This document shows, piece after piece, positions 8,431-16,325 of a DNA stretch of 64,000 bases. The notes beneath the pieces were generated by a model. It was not told the origin of the DNA, searched no databases, and saw only the letters and a list, made by a program, of their open reading frames with translations. A program made the position numbers and the translations under genes. The stretch covers positions 20,830-84,829 of the forward strand of contig CAZXAQ010000006.1 of the NCBI GenBank assembly GCA_964638635.1. The letters run 5' to 3'. This DNA comes from SZUA-430 sp964638635. GTDB lineage: Bacteria; Pseudomonadota; Alphaproteobacteria; Micropepsales; Micropepsaceae. Each line of letters starts with the position of its first letter. The stretch's first letter is position 1.

Positions 8431-9402
8431 TCAGCACGTCTTGATCGGATTATCGCGCGTGAGCGCGCAGATCATCTTCTTCGCGCGGTCGACGCCGTAG
8501 GTGGCGACCAGGCGCTCCTTCAGCGTTGCCCATTTGTCTTTCGTGTCGGCGACGGCGGCTTCCGCGGCGTGGCGGAAGTTCTCGTTGATCTTGCCGCGGT
8601 CGGTGGTGCCCGCGCCGAGCGTCGGGTCGATCGTGCCTTTGTCCTTGTTGAGCGCCAGATGTTTTACGCGAGGGTTTGCGTTCGGGCCGTAGTTGCACGC
8701 CTTGGGTTCGGAGATCGCGGAGGCCGCCTCGAAGCAGCCGGAGATGAGGCCGTCGGGGAACGCTGCCGCGCTGCGCAGGTTTAGATACGGCGCGGGGCCA
8801 CGCTTGTTCAGGCCCGGGGGGTTTGCGGGCGATGATGCTCCCGCACCCGCGGCATCGGTCCAGTTCGTGTGCGAATAGAAGTCCTGCGAGGTGTGCAGCA
8901 GGATGCCGAAGTTTTCGAGCACGTTGCACTTCGCGCGCCCCTTCACCCCGCCCGCGTACGTACACGAGACGATCGTCGGAATTTCGCTGTCGCGGATTTT
9001 ACCCTTCGCGTCGAGCAGACCGGCGGCTGCGGCAACTGCGGCGTCGAGATGCTGCACCATCCAGGCGCGGCAGGCGTCGATCTTGGCTTGCGCGTCCGCT
9101 TTCGTCTGCGGGTAGCCCCCAACGGCGAGGTGATCGCCGCCGTCGCAGTGCGCTTCAGCCTTCAGAACAAGCGTGCCCCGATCGGGCGCGCCGACCGCAC
9201 CGAAATTGCCGCGCGAGCCCGCGAGCGAGTCCAGCGTCTTCTTCTGAAAACAATCGTCGGTCGCGACGTTGCCGGCGCACGCGAACGCGCGGCGCGTGAT
9301 GCGCTCATGCTCCAGGTTTTGGCCGAGGCCGTTGATCGTACCGAACGCAAAGGCGGTGCCGGCGGCAAGAACGGCCGCGGCTGCGGCGATGAGCGACTTC
9401 AT
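8431..9402 (-). CDS. Exported Het-C/zinc-phospholipase-like protein (CinY-like)
   Basis: A 323-residue exported protein starting MKSLIAAAAAVLAAGTAFA, a clear signal peptide; this ATG at 9402 decides the start although the frame is open further upstream. The mature part is rich in Cys and has His-containing segments typical of Het-C and phospholipase C-like zinc proteins: NLEHERITRRAF near the N-terminus, CDGGDHLAVGG, and LLHTSQDFYSHTNW in the middle, where His/Asp would bind metal. Cysteines such as CAGN, CTYAGG and SGCFEA may form disulfides. I recall similar proteins annotated CinY. Phospholipase activity is inference; it could be a secreted toxin-like or scavenging enzyme. Confidence 0.65.
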   Translation of the reverse strand: MKSLIAAAAAVLAAGTAFAFGTINGLGQNLEHERITRRAFACAGNVATDDCFQKKTLDSLAGSRGNFGAVGAPDRGTLVLKAEAHCDGGDHLAVGGYPQTKADAQAKIDACRAWMVQHLDAAVAAAAGLLDAKGKIRDSEIPTIVSCTYAGGVKGRAKCNVLENFGILLHTSQDFYSHTNWTDAAGAGASSPANPPGLNKRGPAPYLNLRSAAAFPDGLISGCFEAASAISEPKACNYGPNANPRVKHLALNKDKGTIDPTLGAGTTDRGKINENFRHAAEAAVADTKDKWATLKERLVATYGVDRAKKMICALTRDNPIKTC

Positions 9403-9656
9403 TGCGCTTTTCCCTTTTTCGTGACGGCGACTGTTGCACAAACCGGCGCAGAAGAGCCATTCCCGCGATTCTCCTTGCCGTTTTGGGCAATTCGGCGTAG
9501 AGGGACGGCGTGACGGCTGCACCTTTGTGATGTGCGGACCCAATGGCGTGCGCAGCGCGCGCGTGACCGGTTCTCAACCTCAGACGACGGCAACGCTTTT
9601 CACACCGCCTCGGGCATGTCGCCCCGGCGGCAACTTTGTTTTGAGGAATGGAAGAC

Positions 9657-9863
9657 ATGGCGACCAAAGGAACGGTCAAATTTTTCAACACCACAAAAGG
9701 CTTCGGCTTCATCGCACCGGATGGCGGCGGCAAGGACGTTTTCGTCCACGCGACTGCGGTTGAGCGGGCGGGCTGGCGTGGCCTGACCGAAGGTCAACGC
9801 GTCTCGTTTGAAACCGAGAACGACCCGCGCGGCATGAAGGCCGTGAATCTGAGCGAGGCGTAA
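9657..9863 (+). CDS. Cold-shock domain protein (CspA family)
   Basis: A 68-residue single-domain RNA/DNA chaperone. The canonical start MATKGTVKFFNTTKGFG at 9657 was chosen over an in-frame ATG at 9648; GAGGAATGGAAG supplies the ribosome site. RNP1 is KGFGFI and RNP2 is VFVHAT; the domain ends FETENDPRGMKAVNL. It binds single-stranded nucleic acid and prevents secondary structure, often during cold or stationary stress. The 250 bases upstream contain no gene and could hold a long leader, as is common for this family, but I see no recognisable cold-box. A small basic protein follows after 72 bases. Confidence 0.93.
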   Translation: MATKGTVKFFNTTKGFGFIAPDGGGKDVFVHATAVERAGWRGLTEGQRVSFETENDPRGMKAVNLSEA

Positions 9864-9935
9864 GCACGCCCGCATCGGCAGAGACGGCGGGCCCAAGCGC
9901 TCGCCGTCCGCGCCTCAAGCCAAGGGAGAGGTGCC

Positions 9936-10223
9936 ATGAACAGAGACGCCGAAAAGGTCGCCAAGGAACAAACGGGCGCCGGTCCCCAGGTCGTGGATCT
10001 GCGCGCGCGCGTACCGCAGATGAGCGACGACGCACTGAACACATTGCTCGCGAACGCGCGGCGGCTCGTCGACAGCGGGTCGAAGATGCAGCGCGCGAGC
10101 GCGACCGACCTGATCCCCGTCGTCGAAGCCGAACTCGCCGAACGCGGCGCGGTCAAAGCGGCCGCTGCGGCCGCGAAGAAGGCCGCCGTGAAGAAGATGA
10201 AGGTCAAGGTGAAGGCGGAGTAG
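9936..10223 (+). CDS. Small basic protein with Ala/Lys tail, unknown function
   Basis: A 95-residue hypothetical protein. Residues 20-70 are helical (RARVPQMSDDALNTLLANA), and the C-terminal 25 residues are an Ala/Lys run ending KKMKVKVKAE, reminiscent of nucleic-acid-binding tails of histone-like proteins. The ATG follows GGGAGAGGTGCC, an excellent ribosome site. It lies directly after the cold-shock gene in the same direction and overlaps the end of the convergent N-acetyltransferase gene by 20 bases. A role with nucleic acid alongside the cold-shock protein is only a suggestion from charge and position. Confidence 0.65.
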   Translation: MNRDAEKVAKEQTGAGPQVVDLRARVPQMSDDALNTLLANARRLVDSGSKMQRASATDLIPVVEAELAERGAVKAAAAAAKKAAVKKMKVKVKAE

Positions 10224-11040
10224 GCGCCCTGCCCGCGCTTGCAGCGAACAAGTCGCGGTGGCGGGCTTCGATCTTGGGCCAAAGCTTTGCCGCCTCCGGA
10301 AGGTCGAGCGCGAAGACACCGGCGAGCGTTTTGACGTAGTCGTCCGCTGAAGCGATTTCGCGGGTTGTTACGTCCGGAGCGAAGAGCTTCAGCATTTTTC
10401 CGCGCAGCATGGCGAAGCGGCCGTCGGGCAGATGGCGCTGCACGACGGCGTTGAGCACGAAGTTCGACTCCGGGCTTGACTGCAGCCAGGCGCAGCGCTC
10501 GTCCAGGAGCGTTTGATCCGCGGCCAAGTTTTGGAAGTCGAACGACATCGCGCCGACGGCCGGGTCGTTGTGGAAGCGCCACCAGCCGGGCGCCGACGCC
10601 TCCAGCGAGAACGTTAGGCTTCCTTGGCGCACGGTCGCGGGCGCAATCGGCACCGGTTCGATCAACCCGTCACCGAAACCGACATCAGCCAGATACGGTC
10701 GGTCGAGATCGACGCGCAAGATCAGGTGATTGCCGATCGCCGCGTCGCCGCGCACGGCGCGCCCCACCCCGCCGGCCATTCGCGTCACGTTGAAGCCGAT
10801 CTCATCCAGCGCCCAGCCGAGCAGGCCGTTCATTTCGTAACACCAGCCGCCGCGCCGGCGCGCGACGAGCTTCTCGAAGATTGCCGCCAGATCGCGCGTA
10901 ACCGGCCGGGCGAGTTGCACGTCGAGATTCTCGTACGGGATGTTTTCGGCGTGGCCGCGATGAAGGCGGGTCAACGTGTCGAGGTCCGGCCGCGGTCGGC
11001 CGGCGAAGGCGACGCGGTCGAGGTAGGCTTGGAGGTTCAC
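10204..11040 (-). CDS. nat: Arylamine N-acetyltransferase
   Basis: A 278-residue cytosolic enzyme that moves acetyl from acetyl-CoA to arylamines, hydrazines or arylhydroxylamines. The Cys-His-Asp triad is intact: Cys67 in RRGGWCYEM, His105 in GNHLILRV and Asp119 in LADVGFGD, close to the positions in Salmonella NAT (69, 107, 122). The GTG at 11040 (NLQAYLDRV) was chosen because family members begin at this point; the frame is open for 15 codons upstream. It overlaps the basic-protein gene tail to tail by 20 bases. The biological substrate is not evident. Confidence 0.9.
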   Translation of the reverse strand: MNLQAYLDRVAFAGRPRPDLDTLTRLHRGHAENIPYENLDVQLARPVTRDLAAIFEKLVARRRGGWCYEMNGLLGWALDEIGFNVTRMAGGVGRAVRGDAAIGNHLILRVDLDRPYLADVGFGDGLIEPVPIAPATVRQGSLTFSLEASAPGWWRFHNDPAVGAMSFDFQNLAADQTLLDERCAWLQSSPESNFVLNAVVQRHLPDGRFAMLRGKMLKLFAPDVTTREIASADDYVKTLAGVFALDLPEAAKLWPKIEARHRDLFAASAGRAPTPPSP

Positions 11041-11129
11041 GCGTGGGGTTCCGGGTTGCCCGGGACACCATACTCGTTTTCCCAAACCGATGGAGCTAGA
11101 GTAGTTTCCTTAAGGGTGAGGAGACTCGA

Positions 11130-11783
11130 ATGGTGCGCTCGTTCACTTTTGCCGTGTTGGCGGCTCTGTTGGTTTCATTTTTTGTCGTGGTGACGGCGAC
11201 GGTCGCGCCGGCGCAGCCTGGTAACCCGGACCGGCCGCTTGTGGATGCGCCGCGGCAGACGTTTCCGGTGCCGGCCGCACCGGCGCCGGACGGCTTCGAG
11301 TACGGCACGATCGATTGGCAGGGCTTGCTCGACGATTTTCGCAAGGAGAAGCTGGGGCGCGCGGGTCAACTGCCGGACGGTGCGATCGTGCGGGAGAAGG
11401 ACGTGACGCCGACCTTGCCGGTGCTGCTGCCGGCGGAGCCGGCGCTCATCCGCTCCGTGCGGGTGATGATCGAGCCCAATTCCTACTCGGCCACCAGCGA
11501 TATCGGCCGCGCGAACGTCACGATTTACGGCACGCATGTGTTCCGCAAGCGCGCGGCGGACGATCCGATTGCGCGCGCGGCCGCGGCTGCCCCGCGCGAG
11601 ACGCTCTCGAACGGCGTGCGGGTGCGCGTGTCGACGGCTGAGGCCGGGATCAACCTGACGTTCACCCGTTGGGGGGCGGCCTATTTGATCTCGATCGAGT
11701 GCGGGAACGGCGACGGGGACGCGCGCTGTTCGAAAGCGGATTTCATCAAGTCGCTCGCCGAGAAGATGGCCATCACAGGCTAA
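11130..11783 (+). CDS. Exported protein, unknown function
   Basis: A 217-residue protein with a signal peptide or anchor (residues 1-28, VRSFTFAVLAALLVSFFVV, possible cleavage after VAPAQ) and a Pro-rich linker RQTFPVPAAPAPDG. The mature part is soluble, with strand-rich segments ALIRSVRVMIEPNSYSA and GVRVRVSTAEAGINLTF and two Cys (ECGNGDGDARC) near the C-terminus that could pair. I do not recognise the family. It lies 13 bases before the M23 peptidase gene, so the two are probably one operon and may act together in the periplasm; that link is inference. Confidence 0.6.
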   Translation: MVRSFTFAVLAALLVSFFVVVTATVAPAQPGNPDRPLVDAPRQTFPVPAAPAPDGFEYGTIDWQGLLDDFRKEKLGRAGQLPDGAIVREKDVTPTLPVLLPAEPALIRSVRVMIEPNSYSATSDIGRANVTIYGTHVFRKRAADDPIARAAAAAPRETLSNGVRVRVSTAEAGINLTFTRWGAAYLISIECGNGDGDARCSKADFIKSLAEKMAITG

Positions 11784-11796
11784 AGGGATACGACCG

Positions 11797-12618
11797 ATGA
11801 AGACTAGAACCATCATCCTTGCCGCAGCCGCCGTGACGGGCGTGTTGCTGTCGGCCGGTGCGGGCGCGGATCCGACGTTTCGCCCCGACGATCCCAGCGC
11901 GAAATACTGGGCGCCGGGGGCTCTCAAGCCGGGTAGCGGCGACGGCTTCCCGCAAGACGACATCGAAGTTCCGGGCATGCGCTTTCCGATCGAACGCGCG
12001 CCCGCCTATGCCAACAGTCAATTGTACGCGCACGGCGGCGGCAACGGACCGACGCCGCTGACCTGGAACCAGAAGCATCCGTCGAATTTCAGCTATCCGT
12101 GGCGCGATAATTTTTGCGAGAAACGCGGAAAGCTCACACAAGTCGAGGAGCTGTGCCCAGCGAAGAAGGGCGTTCATCAGGGGCAGGATATCCGCGCCGC
12201 CAGCGCGACAAAGAACACGCATTGGGCGGTCGCCGCGGTCAACGGCAAGATTTCCAAGAACAACCCGCTCGGCAGCAGTTCGACGGTGGATGTGATGTCG
12301 GCGAACCAAAGTCAGTTCTTTCGCTATCTCCATCTGTTCGACGACGTACAGAGTGGCGAGACGCTGCCGGCCTCGCTGCAGATGCCGACGCGAAAGCCCT
12401 TGGGCACGAAGGTCACGCGCGGCGACCGCATTGGCCTCGTGAGCGCGATCATGCGCTACACCAAGCCGAACGGCGTGCAGGTCAAGTACGGAACGACGAC
12501 GCATTTGCACTTCGAGATCTGGGAGGCGGGTCCCGACGGCTATTACCGTGTGCCGCCCTATAGCTCGCTGGTCGACGCGTATCGCCGGCTGCTCATCAGC
12601 CAGCCGCCGCCGCCTTAG
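11797..12618 (+). CDS. Exported M23-family metallopeptidase
   Basis: A 273-residue exported protein with signal peptide MKTRTIILAAAAVTG, cut near AGAGA. The zinc ligands of the LytM/M23 fold are present: His127 and Asp131 in GVHQGQDIRA, and the HxH pair His236/His238 in TTHLHFEIW; FFRYLHLF (His179) matches the strand before the active site. M23 enzymes cleave peptide cross-links in peptidoglycan; all key residues are there, so it is likely active. The domain is interrupted by longer loops than in lysostaphin-type enzymes. It is preceded by an exported protein and overlaps the convergent two-helix membrane gene at the stop. Confidence 0.8.
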   Translation: MKTRTIILAAAAVTGVLLSAGAGADPTFRPDDPSAKYWAPGALKPGSGDGFPQDDIEVPGMRFPIERAPAYANSQLYAHGGGNGPTPLTWNQKHPSNFSYPWRDNFCEKRGKLTQVEELCPAKKGVHQGQDIRAASATKNTHWAVAAVNGKISKNNPLGSSSTVDVMSANQSQFFRYLHLFDDVQSGETLPASLQMPTRKPLGTKVTRGDRIGLVSAIMRYTKPNGVQVKYGTTTHLHFEIWEAGPDGYYRVPPYSSLVDAYRRLLISQPPPP

Positions 12619-12863
12619 TCCGGCACCTCGACCTTGCGGCGCCAGAGGAAGTGCACCGGCTGCGAGGCCGTCTTGCGGCCGACGAAGGCGAGATAGGCGG
12701 CGTACATCGTCACCGCCGCCGAGGCGTAGTTGTGCGCGGTCTGCTCCGCCCCGCAGGGCAGGACGGTGGCCCACAGGCCGTAGATCGTTCCGGCCGCGCC
12801 CAAGATCGCGCCCCAGATGCCGCGCGAGCGATACCAGGGTTTGCTCCATGTCGTGTGCGTCAC
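12615..12863 (-). CDS. Small two-helix membrane protein, holin-like in layout
   Basis: An 82-residue protein beginning at GTG 12863 behind GCGAGGAGACTCTTTC, a strong ribosome site; the frame is open far upstream but no other start has one. It has two hydrophobic segments (GIWGAILGAAGTIYGLW and ASAAVTMYAAYLAFVG) separated by a short loop, and a basic tail LWRRKVEV. The layout W-x-SRxIWG...VG resembles small membrane proteins found in phage-like lysis modules. That resemblance is weak, and no other phage genes surround it. Its stop overlaps the stop of the M23 peptidase gene on the opposite strand. Confidence 0.5.
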   Translation of the reverse strand: MTHTTWSKPWYRSRGIWGAILGAAGTIYGLWATVLPCGAEQTAHNYASAAVTMYAAYLAFVGRKTASQPVHFLWRRKVEVPD

Positions 12864-13088
12864 GAAAGAGTCTCCTCGCTTGTGTGCCTCGCATTTGGGA
12901 AACCGTTGTGACGATTGCGTGACAGGTGGAGCGCCGGACACGATTGCCTGCCCGCGTGTTCCGGGCGTTTGGTTGAGCTGAGGCGACTTGAATACCGCGG
13001 GCGATCTGCAAAGCCTACGTTCGGGCTTGAGCATGCGCATTATCTGGCACGGCCGGCGATGGCCGCCTACTGCCGCCAGTTCGGAATT

Positions 13089-13118
13089 GCGCCGGAGGTC
13101 ACGCGCCAGACGGGGGTG
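13089..13118. repeat. 30-bp repeat, copy A
   Basis: Matches 14154-14183 at 27 of 30 positions in direct orientation (core GCGCCGGAGGT and ACGGGGGT). The two copies lie just outside the two ends of the epimerase gene, about 1.07 kb apart. Confidence 0.55.
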
Positions 13119-13122
13119 TGAT

Positions 13123-13992
13123 TCACCGTACCAGCCCCTCGCGAAAACTCGCATATGTCGGTGTCCAACCCAGCGCCTCACGCGCTCGCGCATTCTTGAG
13201 GCGGAACGAGGGGAAGCCGGCGCGGCCGCCCGCTTCGAGTGTCCCCTGCCCTGCCGTTGCTGCGACGTAGCCGAACACGTCACGCCATGGCGCCGGCGCG
13301 TCGTCGCACACGATGAGCGGCGTGCGCGACGGCCAGCGCTTGAGCACGGCCACCGTCGCCGCCGCCATGTCGGCGATATGAATGAGCGAGACGAAATCCG
13401 ATCCGTCGCCCGGCAAGCGGAGTTTTCCGGCGGCGGCGGCTGCGTGCCACGCATCGTCGAAGCCGGTGCCCGGGCCGTAAAACAAGCCGCCGCGCAGGAT
13501 CACCCAATCGAGCGCGCTCGCCACGACGTGGTCCTCCATGACGAGCGCCGCTCGGATCGCCTTCGCCGCAACGCTGTCGCCGCTCGCGTCCGCGACACTG
13601 TCTTCGTCCGACCAATCGGCCCCGCGCGCGTTGACCAGGCCGATGCTCTGCTGGACGACGCGCTTGACTCCGGCTTCGGCGCACGCAGCGACCCAGTTTG
13701 CAGTGCCTTCTGCGCGCACGCGGTCGTTCGCGTCGAACGTGCCGCGACCGCTCGGCCCCGGCAGCGAGGTCGCGAGATTGATGCCCACGTCGCAACCGGC
13801 GAGCGCCGCCGCCAGCGACGCGGTGTCGAAGATATCCGCCGTCGCCAGTTCGGCCCCGCAAGCACGCGCGGCATTCGCAGCCTCCGGCCGCCGCACGAGC
13901 GCGCGCACCCGATACCCCGCCGCGACAAGCCGCGGCATAAGATGGCGGCCATAAACGCCGTTGGCGCCGAGGACGGCGATGCGGTTGGGCAA
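13123..13992 (-). CDS. NAD(P)-binding epimerase/dehydratase-like SDR
   Basis: A 289-residue extended-SDR protein. The Rossmann motif is IAVLGANGVYGRH at the N-terminus; RALVRRPEAA follows as in NmrA/NAD-dependent epimerases; LRGGLFYGPGTG and SLIHIADMAAA mark the substrate domain. The usual YxxxK is not obvious, so catalytic class is unclear. TTG at 13992 follows CCGGAGCC at suitable spacing and gives a family-typical start; GTG 14025 is an alternative. It stands alone between two copies of a 30-bp repeat. Possible roles include sugar-nucleotide or quinone reduction; I cannot choose. Confidence 0.75.
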   Translation of the reverse strand: MPNRIAVLGANGVYGRHLMPRLVAAGYRVRALVRRPEAANAARACGAELATADIFDTASLAAALAGCDVGINLATSLPGPSGRGTFDANDRVRAEGTANWVAACAEAGVKRVVQQSIGLVNARGADWSDEDSVADASGDSVAAKAIRAALVMEDHVVASALDWVILRGGLFYGPGTGFDDAWHAAAAAGKLRLPGDGSDFVSLIHIADMAAATVAVLKRWPSRTPLIVCDDAPAPWRDVFGYVAATAGQGTLEAGGRAGFPSFRLKNARAREALGWTPTYASFREGLVR

Positions 13993-14153
13993 GGGCGGTG
14001 GCTCCGGCGGTGTGTCGCGATGCACCGAAGAAGAGAGCGGAGACGCGTGAGCGGTCAAGCGGCAAGTATTGGCCCGTGAGAACTGGCAACGCACTGGCGC
14101 AAGGCGCTTGGGGTTTCGGTATCCTGTCGCCCTGGTCCGCGCGAACGCCGGTC

Positions 14154-14183
14154 GCGCCGGAGGTTACGCGCCCGACGGGGGTA
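14154..14183. repeat. 30-bp repeat, copy B
   Basis: Direct copy of 13089-13118 with three mismatches, on the other side of the epimerase gene. It lies about 70 bases upstream of the speD start, before a GGGGGC...GCCCCC hairpin at roughly 14187-14211. Confidence 0.55.
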
Positions 14184-14256
14184 CGAGGGGGCGTGTGTTG
14201 CGTGCCCCCCGATCGCGACCTATATGCATGCGCCAACCTCAGGGGGATCGTCGTCA

Positions 14257-15057
14257 GTGGCGAAGGTGAAGCCGACCAGCAATCCGAAGCTCAAGCTTCA
14301 CGGGTTCAACAATCTGACCAAGTCGCTGTCGTTCAACATCTACGACATCTGCTACGCGCGCACGAAGGCGGAGAACCGCGAGTACATCGAGTACATCGAC
14401 GAGGTCTACAACGCCAAGCGCCTGACCGCGATCCTGACCGAGGTCGCCGACATCATCGGCGCGCACATCTTGAACGTGGCCAAGCAGGACTACGATCCAC
14501 AAGGGGCGAGCGTCACCATGCTGATCTCGGAAGGCCACAACGACGACCACTCCACGCCAAAGAAGGCGTCCGTCGTCGGCCATTTGGACAAGAGCCACAT
14601 CACCGTGCACACCTATCCGGAGACGCACCCGGACGCAGGCATCAGCACCTTCCGCGCCGATATCGACGTCAGCACCTGCGGGCGGATCTCGCCGCTCAAG
14701 GCGTTGAACTTTCTCATCGAGAGTTTCGAGTCCGACATCGTGGTGATGGACTACCGCGTGCGCGGCTTCACGCGCAACGTGCGCGGCATGAAGCACTTCA
14801 TCGACCACACGATCGACTCGATCCAGAATTTCATCTCGCGCGACATCCAAGACCGCTATGACATGGTCGATGTGAACGTCTATCAGGAGAGCATCTTCCA
14901 CACGAAGATGCGGCTGAAAGAACTGGACCTCGACACCTATCTGTTCGGCGCGGGCGAGGCCGACCTCACGTCCCGCGAGGCCAAACTCATCCGCGGCCGC
15001 GTCAATCACGAAATCAGCGAGATTTTCTACGGGCGGAATATTCAGCGCGGGGCCTAA
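14257..15057 (+). CDS. speD: S-adenosylmethionine decarboxylase proenzyme (E. coli type)
   Basis: Makes decarboxylated SAM, the aminopropyl donor for spermidine. The proenzyme cuts itself between Lys112 and Ser113 (HLDKSHITVHTYPE), turning the Ser into a pyruvoyl group; Escherichia has the same bond at 111/112, with Cys where this protein has Thr116. The catalytic Cys in VSTCGRISPLKA is retained. GTG at 14257 follows AGGGGG at ten bases and gives 266 residues against 264 in Escherichia; an in-frame ATG at 14224 has no ribosome site. No speE is next to it. A GC-rich hairpin precedes the leader. Confidence 0.93.
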   Translation: MAKVKPTSNPKLKLHGFNNLTKSLSFNIYDICYARTKAENREYIEYIDEVYNAKRLTAILTEVADIIGAHILNVAKQDYDPQGASVTMLISEGHNDDHSTPKKASVVGHLDKSHITVHTYPETHPDAGISTFRADIDVSTCGRISPLKALNFLIESFESDIVVMDYRVRGFTRNVRGMKHFIDHTIDSIQNFISRDIQDRYDMVDVNVYQESIFHTKMRLKELDLDTYLFGAGEADLTSREAKLIRGRVNHEISEIFYGRNIQRGA

Positions 15058-15364
15058 GGTAACGCTCACCCGGGAGCGCGGACATCCTGTCCGCTCTTGA
15101 CGCTCTTCAAGCGCTCGGGCGTTACAGGGTCGTGACCTGAGCCCACGGTAGCTCTTCGCGCGCGATACTTGTGAAGAAAAACCCAGGCCGCGCGCACTTG
15201 CTGGCAAGAGCAACGCCGCGAGCCGGCCACGAAGCGCTCCCGTTGGCGAGCTTTGCCACACACATTCCTAAACCGCGCGAGCACCGACATCGGCGGAGGG
15301 CGCCTTTTGTCCCTTGGGCTTTTCCGATACCATGCCATTTCGGTCTACCGTTAGGTGAGGTGCT
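15058..15364. other. Intergenic stretch with one palindromic repeat
   Basis: About 300 bases without a convincing gene between speD and a small membrane ORF. It holds the palindromic unit at 15072-15094, which may also end speD transcription. I see no clear promoter hexamers or tRNA. Confidence 0.5.
15072..15094 (-). repeat. Short palindromic repeat, copy 1
   Basis: GCGGACA-TCC-TGTCCGC (15078-15094) preceded by CCCGGGAGC. Read on the minus strand it is a hairpin followed by a GCTCCCGGG tail, the same plan as the units at 15760 and 15831. It sits 15 bases after the speD stop. Confidence 0.55.
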
Positions 15365-15565
15365 ATGGCGGACGGCAGAAAAACGTTCTTCGAGGAAATG
15401 CTAGACGGAGTGTTGGCCATCCTCGCGTATCTGATCTCCATGGGACTGCTGATACTAATCGTGTGGGCTGCGATTGCGTTTCCAGGTTTCGGTGGGTTCT
15501 TGGTGTGTGTTGTTGCCGGGGTCCTCTTCTATGCGATCTTCATCTATCGCGACCCCGTCGGCTAA
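15365..15565 (+). CDS. Small hydrophobic protein, unknown function
   Basis: A 66-residue ORF with a good ribosome site (GTTAGGTGAGGTGCT before the ATG) and two membrane segments, LAILAYLISMGLLILIVW and GFLVCVVAGVLFYAIFIY, flanked by charged ends (MADGRKTFFEEML and YRDPVG). The base composition is visibly less GC-rich than in neighbouring genes. It stands alone between two repeat-rich intergenic stretches. I do not recognise it; the ribosome site and coherent hydrophobic pattern are the only support that it is expressed. Confidence 0.45.
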   Translation: MADGRKTFFEEMLDGVLAILAYLISMGLLILIVWAAIAFPGFGGFLVCVVAGVLFYAIFIYRDPVG

Positions 15566-15759
15566 GCGGCGGAAATCAGGCGCAAATGAGGTTGCCGCTT
15601 AAGGCGAACGCCGAGATAGGCCTTTCGCTTGTTGGAGACAGGGGACATCGAGACAGGGGACATGTGACAAACTCCAACGACACGGCGAGCGCGTCGCCAA
15701 CGCGGCCTAAAATCTGGGCACACGTCACAAACCCCATAGCAGGGACAATGCGGCAAAGG

Positions 15760-15786
15760 GCCGGCAGGATGCCGGCGGTCCCAGGG
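15760..15786 (+). repeat. Short palindromic repeat, copy 2
   Basis: GCCGGC-AGGAT-GCCGGC followed by GGTCCCAGGG. It shares its tail with the unit at 15831. Confidence 0.55.
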
Positions 15787-15830
15787 ATACTGGCTCTGCC
15801 GGAGACGTTGCCGCGTTGGTGACGACAGGA

Positions 15831-15856
15831 GCGGGCTGGAAGCCCGCGGTCCCGGG
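15831..15856 (+). repeat. Short palindromic repeat, copy 3
   Basis: GCGGGCT-GGA-AGCCCGC (15831-15847) followed by GGTCCCGGG. It lies 45 bases after copy 2 in the same orientation. Confidence 0.55.
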
Positions 15857-15885
15857 TCAGGCCAACCTTCGAGGCTGTGCGCCGG

Positions 15886-16224
15886 TCACTCGTCTTCGTC
15901 GTTGCTCAGCGGGTCTAACGCGAGGTCGTGGATGACGGAGTGGACTTCGATGATGAACCACTCCTTGAACATCGCGAGCGTGCGGGGTTTGGGCCAGGCG
16001 GCTTCGTCGATGCACCAGCCTTCGAGTTCGTTTTCGAACATGAGGCCGAACGCCTCCGCGATCATCTCGTCGACGTCGCCGCCGTCGGCGAGGTCGGGGA
16101 GCAGGTAGACGTTCTGCTCGTCGTCGATGTCGGGCAGGATTTCCGGGTCGGCGCCCGGGAGGGACGCTGCCCAGTCGACGAACGGCTGAGCGGGGCGGAC
16201 GATGACGGCGCAACGGTTGAGCAT
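15886..16224 (-). CDS. Conserved acidic hypothetical protein
   Basis: A 112-residue acidic cytosolic protein beginning MLNRCAVIVRPAQPFVDW at ATG 16224 behind GGAGGCCCCC. It contains ILPDIDDEQNVYLLPDL, an EAFGLMFENELEGW segment and KPRTLAMFKEWFIIEVHS, and ends in an acidic SNDEDE. I recall similar hypothetical proteins in other proteobacteria with the same opening, but know no function. It is the last gene before the repeat island and lies downstream of the ParDE operon in the same direction. Confidence 0.65.
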   Translation of the reverse strand: MLNRCAVIVRPAQPFVDWAASLPGADPEILPDIDDEQNVYLLPDLADGGDVDEMIAEAFGLMFENELEGWCIDEAAWPKPRTLAMFKEWFIIEVHSVIHDLALDPLSNDEDE

Positions 16225-16325
16225 GGGGGCCTCCAGAATTGAGCATCGCCATGATAGACGGCGACCAAGCGGTTCGTCCCGGGACACTGCGCCCGCTTCA
16301 GGCGGGGCGACAAATTGCGCGCGCT

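Larger units (their letters stand above)
15566..15885. other. Intergenic stretch with repeats
   Basis: About 320 bases without a gene. It contains a short tandem (GAGACAGGGGACAT twice, around 15634-15662) and two palindromic units (15760-15786 and 15831-15856). It looks like a repeat island between small genes. Confidence 0.5.
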
